DNA from: Zantedeschia hybrid cultivar
Taxonomy: Eukaryota; Streptophyta; Magnoliopsida; Alismatales; Araceae
Direction: 5' to 3'
Assembly (NCBI GenBank): GCA_030544215.1
Contig: JARZZO010000016.1
Span: 32,634,001-32,698,000, forward strand
Length of the DNA stretch: 64,000 bases
Shown: positions 44,443-54,496 of the stretch, piece by piece
Numbering within the stretch: position 1 is the first letter of the stretch
Layout of the letters: every line of letters starts with the position of its first letter
Translations under genes and position numbers: made by a program
Notes under the pieces: model-generated
What the model was told of the DNA's origin: nothing
What the model saw: the letters and a program-made list of their open reading frames with translations, nothing else
The model's database searches: none

Positions 44443-45445
44443 GTCGAGAGTTCTACTTGATCAGAACATCATGATGTTAATTTTGATAAAGATTCAAACA
44501 AGTTGTGCAAAGAATTAGCAAACAAGTGGATGGTTACGTTATCTTAGGATTCCTTGTTGAATTATTTGAATTGTTAAACGCAAGTTCTCTCAACGTGGTA
44601 GGATTCTAGTTTTAGTTCAATTTTTCCACCGTTATACTCTATGGTTCTCTCACAACGTTATGAATAACTAACCAGGACTTCAATTGGTACAACTAGCTCG
44701 ATGAACAAGGAGGAATACCTTGCTTTTGGAGACTTATGGAGGTCTTAACACCAACCACTCTAGTCTGACCGAGGGACCGACCTAGTCAGAGAGAGCTGAA
44801 GATACTAAAAAAGGTGTTCCTATGAGGGGGGGTGAGCCGCAATACAGATGACCTACGGCCTGGGTGGCCTTTAACGTAGTATAAGATAAATATAGGTAAC
44901 AAAGAAATCAATGATCTGAGGACTGATAGACAAAAGAAAGAACTGTTTGAATCGCGTTGCTGTTCACGACACTATTCAAGACAGAAGCTTTTTCTATTAA
45001 CAGATACTCAGGCAGTAATGCCAACAGAAATATGAGGCTGAATGGCATCTTGTCACAGCGACACGGTTTGAATCGCGTCTCTCTATCTAGATGCTATTCA
45101 GAGCCTGAAAACTGTAAACAAACAGCAATTTCGAGGACAATCTCCTCCCAAGTTATCAAGATAAACAGAAATCTAACTGATCATGCAAATTCAAGTTAAA
45201 CAGATTTATTATCATGCAAACAAACATAAACTCAATCTACCACACACTTCCTATCACACTCACAAGTTCCAATCAATCACGAGAGGGCAAGATCTTGCCG
45301 CAAAGGGGTGTGCACGTAGTGCACGTAGGGATAAAAGTAACTAAACTCACCAATTGGTGAAAGGAGTGTCCGAGGGACACAAGTGGTGCACCGTGGGTGT
45401 CCGATGATAAAAAACAAGAACAAATATTAAAAGACGGTAAGACCA
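44443..45445 (-). other. Leader of Tat B, palindromes and dyads
   Basis: Noncoding, between primer site and gag. It holds three dyads (44949-45099) and the palindrome cluster 45291-45410 shared with element A 6740-6862. It also includes the stretch 44600-44900 matching A 7300-7600. Confidence 0.7.
44949..45099. repeat. Dyad single plus doublet in Tat B leader
   Basis: The single unit 44949-44977 has a 9-bp spacer (29 bp in all), the only clear length exception. The doublet 45040-45069 and 45070-45099 is exact. Arms include GAATCGCGTC/GATGCTATTC. The layout mirrors A 7064-7213. Confidence 0.8.
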
Positions 45446-45464
45446 AGTCCAACCATGATCACCA
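45446..45464 (-). other. Primer binding site of Tat B
   Basis: On the minus strand TGGTGATCATGGTTGGACT follows the LTR end after ACTTTT, as in element A (TGGCGATCACGG...). The two differ by transitions that fit CG decay. Confidence 0.65.
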
Positions 45465-45470
45465 AAAAGT

Positions 45471-46762
45471 TGTAGGTGCTCAAATCGTGTGTGTGATGTT
45501 CATGAGTTTCATGTCGTTTATATGAATAGTAAAATTATTCAAACTAAAGAAAATGTGATCGCTAGAAACTGTAAAGTTTCAAAAGAAAGATTGATCGCTT
45601 ACCTTTTTAAGTTTGGGAGATTGAGTCTTTGATTCCCTCTCTTCGGCCGGTCAAAGAAAGAGAGTCATTTTTGTAAAATGTTCTTACTTTTGATTTCTTG
45701 ATAGTTATTCCTTTGGATTTCCTTCTTTCTTCTTCTTTGTACCTTGTAAGAAAGATTAAACAAAGTAAAAATTCTAATTAGAACTAGAGTAGAGTAGTAT
45801 CTACTCTAACAAGAAATTTAAACATGCAACTAAACTAATCTACTTACTTGATTGTTGTTCTTTAAACCCCTAATATGCATGTGGGTGTGAGAAATAATGA
45901 TGTATGTGTGTGTGAACATGAAGTGATGATGATGATCAACTATGGAAAACAATAAATAAACTGTATGAAATTAATGAAAAGCTAGAAAGAAATTAGGGGA
46001 AAGAAGATGGTTGGTTGGGTCTTCCATAGTCTTGATCTTCAAGAGCTCCAAAGGATGAAAAGGATGAGGAAGAAGAAGCCTTATATGAACCCTCTCTTGT
46101 TGTCCATGTTTTTCTTCTCTAGAGCCTTTAAACACCTTGCCTTGAGCTTCAAAATCACCGTTGGCCAACCTTCAAAGGTTCAAAGGGTGTTTTATTTATG
46201 AGAATAGTTTAAGGGTGTTTTGAGCTTCAATAGGACTCTCTCCCGTAGTCGGAGTTACTTTGGATGAGTATGGAGGAGTTAGCAACCTTCCCAACTTCGG
46301 AAACCAGATTATCTCGGCCAAATCATATTTATCAAGAAACTTCCAAATCGCGTCGCCCAGACGGGACGCCATTTAGTTAATTAGAACGGCCAAAATAGAA
46401 AGAAAATCCGGAAAGAAAACTGAAATATATTAGGAAATCTAAATCGCATCTCCTAAGGGCGATGTGCTTTAGATAATTAGAAAATTAATTTGAATTAAAA
46501 ATCGTAAACCCAAACGGATTAGGACTTAAATGGCATCTTCCTATGGTGATGCTATTTAGTTAAATCTATCTAAATTTAGGAATTTAATTCCGAACTGATT
46601 TCGGCTAGGAATCTAAATGGCGTCGTTCAAGGGTGACGCTAATTAACAATTTTTAAGAAAATTAATAAAAATTAATTAATGATTACAAATCAGACCATTT
46701 TGGGACATTATAATTATAACATGAAATTTACTCAATATGAAGTCAAAATCAGTACGTTTACA
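45471..46762 (-). repeat. 5' LTR of Tat element B
   Basis: Minus orientation, TGTAAACGTACTG...ACCTACA, 1292 bp. It has four dyads (46345, 46441, 46528, 46615) upstream (in its own sense) of a TATA-like CATAAATAAAA (46190-46200). Its 745-bp overlap with 1492-2237 is clearly more diverged than the LTR pair of A, so B is older. The bases GCCAC right of 46762 are the predicted TSD. Confidence 0.88.
46345..46644. repeat. Four 30-bp GACGC dyads in B 5' LTR
   Basis: Units are 46345-46374, 46441-46470, 46528-46557 and 46615-46644. In the first, AAATCGCGTC and GACGCCATTT pair except at one position. Spacing between starts is 87 to 96 bp. Confidence 0.87.
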
Positions 46763-47860
46763 GCCACTTTGATAACAAAATAAGAGAAGAATATGAGGTC
46801 TTATTTCTAGAAGAGTTTTACTTACTACACCGCAGCAAGTTGACGTGGAATGGGTCTCCCAGTCTTATGAGACTATCCCTCATATAAATGCACCTTGACA
46901 TTAATCAAAAACATAAAAAAATTTGTCCCTCCGTATGTGTTCCGGAATGCATCATGTGGCACCTGAGAGCATCATGGCACTCTCAAGCGCATTAGGACAC
47001 TCTCCAACACATGTGTCAAGAGATTTTTTTTTTCTTTTTTTTTTTTTATGATCTAGGGATTTGGATAAATAGTGCACTTTATTTGACTTATTCAATTGAT
47101 TGTTTTTATTCGTTTGATCCAATCTTGCTACCCATAAATGAATAGTGTTAATTATATCATCTGAAGAGGAAAATTATTGATTAATCGTCGAAAGAATTTA
47201 GTATAACATCCTAAATGAAGATAAAACAATATGAAACATATTATGTCATGAGGTGATAAATTAGTGCATAAAATTTCAGCTTTTATTTAGAATTTTTAGA
47301 AAGAATTCTCGAGAAAGATATCTCAAATATATTTATTTTTTAATCCGCAGAGTTGAGTCTGCAGATTATTGTGCATACGCAAACTCAGATGGCAATTTAT
47401 TTTATCTGCTTTCCTTTTCTTTGAAAATCTAAATAAGTAGATTTCAATTTCTTTTATTTTTTTAGTTGTAGGTTTGAAAGCTTCTAAATCTTGGAGAAAT
47501 GACAGTTTGAACTCCATTTTTGTTAAAATAAGTCAAATTAACTATATGTAACCTCGAAAAATGATCAATTCAAATATTGAAGATTCAAGTTTGCAAGAAC
47601 CTATGCAAAAGACACTTTTGTTTCTTTTTCAAAGTTTTATGAGTTGGTTTAAGCAACAAATTTCCAAGGGCTTCAAGTTTTTTTATGATAAGATGATCAT
47701 TTTAATTGATGAGTCTGCAGCCTGTTACAAAGGTGCAAACTCAAGTCAGTTGCCAGGTGAAAGTTGATTTTTACTTTTGTTTATTTGAAGCACTTACATT
47801 GAACACATTTCAATTCATTTAATTATGATTTTCAGACACGAAGATGGAGCCGCAACTGTT
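46763..47860. other. Flank right of Tat B, nothing recognised
   Basis: AT-rich, with no domain or repeat match inside the window. A 68-codon frame at 47561-47767 and one at 47517-47323 (minus) have no recognisable motif. This may be the only non-TE sequence in the window, or old TE sequence beyond recognition. Confidence 0.4.
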
Positions 47861-50135
47861 ACTCCTTGGATCCGGTTCATTTTTTTTTTAACTTGGAGTC
47901 CGACTGCGTAATTTCAGAATAAATTTCACTATAACAAATAGATATGAGAACTAAACAATCACAAAACGATTTAAATAAATGTCATAACCATCAATTAATC
48001 CAAAGTATACAAATATAGTCAATACTAAAATTCACAAATTATAATATCTATCAATTTGTAAATAAATTCTCAATGTCACCAAATAAAGAAAAATACATCA
48101 ATCTCTCATTATCCCTACTACATCAAAACTGTAAATTAAAATCTAAATAACCTTCTGAAGTTGTCAAATACCTCAATCAGAAGTCTCCTCAAATTCTAGG
48201 TTCTCTTTCTCAAACTTTGACAATGTTAATAGGGTTTATGAGTACAACTACTCAGTAGGCTTTAAACCATCCATATTACTTAACATATAGTAAATTTTAT
48301 AAATCACATTATACAATTATACTAAACATGATCTTACACAGTTCTACATATAGTTCAAATAAGAACATTATACAAAACACAGTCAGATATAAACTTATCA
48401 AATCAAATGTGTTTTCTAATAGCATGAATGGATCGACTAATATATAGCATATATGGCACGATCAAATTCTTATTTAACTGAATAAGTCTACTAGTCATAA
48501 TCAGAACATATCACATATCAAACTAAATATATAGCAAATTTATCATAGCATGTAGCTTATCAAATCATAGTTTATATTGTCAAAATAGCTAATCAAAATG
48601 AATATGAATTCTTACTCAAATAAGCTGAGATCAAAATTATTGAGCGTAGATGTCAAAAGAACAAACTAAGCAGATTATAAGCTGAATCAAATGGATCTAA
48701 ATAGCAAATCATGTTTCATAATTATGTGTTGAACAAATCAAATCCAAACATATCAAATAGACATACATCTAACTACCATATAAAGAGTCGAACAAACAAA
48801 TACCAGAGCATATAGGCAAGTATACTAAGGTCATGGCACGTGCAAAGTCGGAGAGTCTATAGTTCCACCTTAGATGACTCCAAACAAACCACATTTACCG
48901 GGCTTTGTCCGTTGCCAACAGGCAGAACTCATCTACGGATGCTTATGGAATAAGCCTCAATCTCCTTAAAATGACAATGTCCAAACATATATTAAACAAA
49001 TATGGTACAATCATATTCTTCACATATTTCATAATAATCATAGATCTAAAAATTAATTTGGTATAGCGATACTTATATATAAGAGTTAAAATATATACTT
49101 TTTTATATAAAATAGTCACTTAAAGAGTCAACATAATCATATAGATAAATAATTAGAGTAAAGTAGTTTAAAATAGGTTTCTAGACAGAAAAGATAGATA
49201 AAAAAAAAATCTTAGAATTTTTGGAATAACAAACATATGTTTCGGCCATCAAAACTAATTTTCAGAGATAACATATTAACAAATAGGCCGAATAATATCA
49301 GACAGATTCATAAAATTATAAAACTTTGAGAACATGTCAAATAAGTCATATGTAAAGTGTGGACAGAGTTTCATTAATTTCATAATTAGTTTGATATGAT
49401 TTTGGATTCTTACTTTGATTCGGGGAATCTGACTTAAATAGAATTCCAGTAAATCAAAACAGAGGGCAAACTGAGTAACAAAGGGAGTCATAAAATTCTC
49501 AAACTTTACAGAAAAGTCAAATATAATATAACAAAGGTCTCTACAAAATTTTATAGGATTTGAACATGAATCAAATGAGATATAGGATTCACAAGTTATT
49601 TAAATTAAAAAAAGTTTAATTTTAATTATATTTAAAGTTATTATGTTCTACTCCTAATTTATTTTAGATATGCCATATATAACTTTTTAGGTCGTGGTTA
49701 ATTTAATTATATTATCTTTTATTTCCTAATTCAAATCTTAATCTAATTAGGACTTGTTCTCCAAGGATAGCCTTTTTTAAACTTGATCATCGATATTTTT
49801 GACCTCTAAAATATATGAATTAGCAAAAATGGTATTTTACAAAGTTATATATATTTTTATTCTCTTTCAAGTGATACCAACTATGAATTAATCAGATTTT
49901 TTTACAGAAAGTTATCATTATTTTACTATATTACTATCTAATGCATCAATCTAGAATTTGAACTAAATTACTGGACTATTCTTAGTAGTATAATTAGGCT
50001 ATTGGACTTTTATAATTGGGTTAATTGTGCTAAATAAAGTTACTTAAACTCATTCATGGATTCTTTTAATTAGTTAATTGATCTAATTTAAATTAATTAA
50101 ATTCATTAATAGTTGTAAAAGTGCGGTGTATAACA
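47861..50135 (-). repeat. LTR-like segment D, minus orientation
   Basis: The right end reads, on the minus strand, TGTTATACACCGCAC, preceded by the purine-rich TTGGGAGAGGA (50136-50151). That is the polypurine tract then LTR start of a minus-strand 3' LTR. The segment 48597-49590 recurs at 61857-62862 in the same orientation. The left end is not resolved; 47861 is an estimate. Probably chromovirus-type from its layout. Confidence 0.5.
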
Positions 50136-51543
50136 TCCTCTCCCAATCAAGATCAGATCACTACAATAATAAATTTATATTTGTGGAGCATTTATAATTA
50201 TGCCTTTTTAATTTAATGTGTCTATAGACTTGAGATCCGATTTAGTTAGTCAACTTAGTTAATTAATAGATAAATTTATCTTGATATAGTTAAGGATATA
50301 GGGTAAAAAGATATCGATGACTAACTAACTCTCATATAATTGAGTATGTACCAAAATAATTAGGATACAGATCATGATCACAACAAGCTTATCATGGCTT
50401 ATAATTACTCCTTAAAAATACTTTGAATATTATAAGTGTATGTCAATTAACTCTTATGGATATTTTTAACTTAAGATACAAAATAGTTCGAACATCACAG
50501 TACGTTGCTAAAGAATCATCTATACTTGAAATAATTATAATATTTTAGAGATATAAAGGAAATCATGGGTCATCAATGTTTTGCTTCTAATATGAGAGCT
50601 TTAAGAAGATGGATCTAATATTTAATCGGAATAATGTGCTTAACTCCCAAATACTCTTCACAGGTCCACTCTCTTAGCTAATTTATAGATTATATATGCT
50701 CAGCAATTTTACTCATTATAGAATTCGAAGTAATCTATTTTTATACTCAAGGGTAGGATCTAAAGGATAGCATAGCATGACTTAAGTATATACCTATAGG
50801 TGGCCTAATGGATCACTTTGAAAGGACGATGTACATGTCTACAAGTATCTTATTAGTATTCGAATAAATTAAGAGAATATATTTATGGTGTAGCATTATT
50901 ATTAAATGAACTCATATCCAATGTGATCTATATACTTTCTCGTACAAGTACTAACAATCAATGACATAGTATGATTTTAATTATTTACTTTAAAAGTAGA
51001 TTTATGATCATCGACATCCAATCCAACACATGTCATGGCATTAAATATGAGTCACTTATAAAATTTAGAGGCACTATCTTATACTAGCATTTTAATGCGT
51101 TAACCAATTCTTTCTAGTTCATAAGCAACACAAGTGAATGTAGATGAATAGATTGTTAATTAAATATAAAATGTATATTGTGGTCAAAGCATCCCTTAGT
51201 ATTAATTATCAAAAAATCTGAAATAAGAATAGTTCAATTTTCAATGGTTTAATAAACCTAGTAGAAAGGTAAAAGTAGTTGGCACCTATGTATCCTATAA
51301 CTAGCTCTACTACTTAAAAAGGGTGAACTTAATCCTCTCAATGCCTAGCCATCCTAAGAATTCTCTTTATATAAGTCTAATTGTGGAACCAGTTTATCAC
51401 ATCATTTACAATCCCCTATCTCCAAACTATAACTTGAAACTAGGCATTACTTTAATTGTTAATCTAAAGCCAAGATCATACTAATCTTAAACTTCATCAT
51501 ATCCTTTAAGATTGATTGGTATGACTTAAAATCAGATGGTTGT
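50136..51543. other. AT-rich segment between D and C, no gene
   Basis: Stops occur in all frames. It is probably decayed interior of the minus-strand element whose LTR ends at 50135, but no domain can be read. Confidence 0.35.
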
Positions 51544-54452
51544 TGTAACATTCGATTATTAACATGTAATTAGCATAATTATGTTATTAATTAATTTTGA
51601 ACTAATACATTATGTAAGTTAAGATATGCACAAAGATTAAACTTGGTTGGTTAAATCCCATAAAATAATTAGATATGATCAATTGTGATAGAAAACTTAG
51701 TGCAAATCATAATTGGATTTAGATTAGAATGATTAATTGGAGATTAAGGGTAAGTATGTAATTATTAAAAGTATGATGACCATTTGATGAATAATGATTT
51801 TATATAGTAGAAAACTAAAACCTATGGTTAGAAATTTGTCTTTTATTAATTAGTGCTTATCCTAGAAATATTAGTATTATATTAGATAGTGGGGTGGTCA
51901 TAATTAGTATTAACCTTGGTTAAAGTTAGTGGGATAGTAAAGTTAGTTTAACCTTGGTTAAAGTTAGTGGGATGGTCAAAGTTAGTATTAACCATGGTTA
52001 GTGTTAGTGGAATGGTTAAGCTAATGTAACTTGGATAGTTGGAATTAATAAATTTTAAAGTCATTTAAGTAACCATGGTAAGACTAACTAAACCCATCCT
52101 ATTTAAAGGACCTTAACTTGGGTTTTGGCCTTGGTTTGGCATCTTCTCTGCACCAAAATGTGGGAGCAGCAAGGGAAGGATTTGGGAGGCCATTCTTGAA
52201 GTGTTCTTGGTGTTCTTGAAGAAGGTAGGTTGTATGGGTGCTAGTTTCATAAAAGTTTTCTTGTATATATCATAAGAAATAAACAAATCTTTAATTTTTT
52301 TTTTATATATCTTCAAATTATATATTCTTGTGAAGTTATTAAGTGTGAAATAGTTGAATTATGTAGGGATTTAAATTTTTAAAAGCCTAAAATAGATTAA
52401 GCATAGTAGAAGTTAAATTTCTGCAACCCAAATTTTTCTGTAACTCTTATGACAGTAGGGCAACCTTCAAATTTTTATGATTTTATTTTGTTTAGAAATC
52501 TTATGAAATTTTTATGACATAACTATGACATGATTTGACATCTCCGAAAAAATCGGCATAGATTTTCATATTCATATGGTGATACTTCTACGTCATGAAC
52601 AAGACTGTGATTTCCAAATACAATTTTCTGAGTTTATTTGATAGCATGTTAGAACGTGAATTTTAATAATTTATGTATATTACAAAATATTTTGAAATTT
52701 TTATGACATAATACTCATACCATTATACAACTTCAATAAAAGTTTCATGAATTATTATATTTATATGATGATGGTTTTAGGTCTAATAACAAGGTATAAT
52801 TTGTAGATACAGTTTTCGGATTTTATTTGATAGTATGTTAGAATGTGAATTTTAGTAATTTATATGTGTCACTAAATAATCTAAATTTTTATAAAATAAT
52901 ATTTATAATATTATACATCTTTAAAAAAAGTTTCATGAATTTTTATATTCATATGATAATGATTTCTGGTGTGTGTAGCAGGGTTCATATTCCACTCTTA
53001 TATTTCAGTAACTCATGGATAGTACCCTGATGTTTGATTTTATGCTATCTCTATGGAAAATCATTTGAGCCCAAATTTTTATAGGATGTACCTAATATGA
53101 ATTAGTATAATATGTTAAATTTTAAAGAGTTTTTAAAGTACTTTTATGTATTAATAAAATCAGTGTTTTTAATGTGGTCAGATTACTTCCGTAGGAGATT
53201 TGTGATTACTTATATGTGTTGTCTGAGTTTATAATAAGTTGTATTTAAATTCAACTTAGAACATGATTTGTTTGCCTTTTAAATTATGATTTCGAACTAT
53301 TCTTAGTTTATGAACTCTTGAAAGAAAATCACTAAAGTGGTTAGTTATTTTCGTATGTATATATTGTTGTAGTTACATAAACATTAAGTTTATGCTCATA
53401 ATGTTAATAAATCTTGCCGATCGGACATAGCCGCTATATGAGAACAACTCTAGGGAAATGGTGGCAACATCCCCACCATGACCTATTTATTTTAGGGCTG
53501 CGTGCTACACCTAAAAAGGTGGGAGCCATCTCTAGAACCCATTAGCTCTGTTATCCGAAGGCTGCGGGTAGAAATCCTTTGTTAAGGTGGGGTTACGACC
53601 CTCGGGGTAGCGCTACACCTATGACTTGGCTCTGTATGTACCTAGGATCTTAGTTTCTATGTTCTATTTATGGCTCATAGTGGCGGTTGGATGTGTGTCC
53701 GGGCACCTCTACAATAATTGGAACCCTATAGTCTGAAAAATTATATCTTGCAATCTATATGTCATTTCAGTAAATCAACTTAATAATCTTAAGTTCTGTA
53801 TTATGTTCTGTATTCTGACCCTGTTCATACATTGATAAGCTTGTGTAGCTTTGTTCAGAGTTGGCAAGATATTATGAATCATGTATCTCAATTTCCTTAT
53901 TGACATATAATTCTGATGCACATATGTATTATATGATAGTTTTGTTTTCTATTATGTTTAATGTTCTTATGCAGTGTACATACTCTACTTAAATTATTTG
54001 GTTGGCAAATTCTTATGAATGCAGTCTCATATGCCTAATGAGTTACCATTTCTTTGGTACTCATGCCTATTTTTCAAGTGATCGGACAGACGGAGAAGCA
54101 GAGTGAGTTTGAAGTGGGATCATTCAGGGTTCGCATAAGACGATATCTCTTTTTGGGTGAGCCTAAAGGATTGAACCATATATATACTTATGCTTTTGTT
54201 TTTGTTAGAATATACAATGAAGATCCTAACATGTAAAAATGACAATCTACTATGCGGCGCTTTGGAATAATGTTGTGAATGGTGGAACTTCCTTAGTATT
54301 TAGATTTCTCTTACAAATTTTTATACTATGCTTCCATTCGAAACATAGTATCCTCCCAATTATCCGTTCTGAGGGGTCTTTTCCCCCTATTGCGCTTTGG
54401 CCATCTCTGTAATTACCTTGTATATTATGGATTACCGGGCCGGGGTGTGACA
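51544..54452 (+). repeat. 5' LTR of element C
   Basis: 2909 bp, beginning TGTAACATTCG and ending GGGGTGTGACA. A TATA-like TATTTAAAG lies at about 52099-52107 behind the U3 tandem repeats. The first 1.23 kb is matched by 60624-61849. Confidence 0.88.
51886..52030 (+). repeat. U3 tandem repeats of element C
   Basis: About four imperfect units of 38-42 bp contain AACCTTGGTTAAAGTTAGTG or TTAACCATGGTTA. They lie 70-210 bp upstream of the TATA-like box and recur at 60967-61110. The position and inner palindromes suggest an enhancer. Confidence 0.75.
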
Positions 54453-54457
54453 AATTA

Positions 54458-54470
54458 TGGTATCAGAGCT
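54458..54470 (+). other. Primer binding site, initiator tRNA-Met type
   Basis: TGGTATCAGAGCT lies five bases after the LTR end, the standard primer site of plant chromoviruses and copia elements. Confidence 0.92.
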
Positions 54471-54496
54471 TAATTGGGATTCTACTGCGTTTTACC

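Larger units (their letters stand above)
1492..46762 (-). mobile_element. Ty3/gypsy Tat element B, nested host
   Basis: This is a minus-strand Tat-lineage retrotransposon serving as host for four later insertions. Read right to left it has a 5' LTR (46762-45471), primer site (45464-45446), structured leader, gag, protease with G-patch, RT, RNase H, second RNase H, integrase (ending 35003, split by a solo LTR) and an A8G6 tract. It then has a long 3' region with antisense PMD genes and a 3' LTR beginning at 2237. Inserted are the LTR at 1-1491, element A (5467-19893), the copia element (20854-31646) and the solo LTR (35142-36704). Continuity is shown by reading frames and motifs that resume exactly across each TSD. 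Every pol domain has stops or shifts, so it is inactive. The base run GCCAC just right of 46762 should be its TSD. Confidence 0.85.

Noticed and set aside
47561..47767. 68-codon frame right of Tat B
   Set aside because: It has no domain, no promoter-like context and no homologue in the window, and its length is expected by chance.
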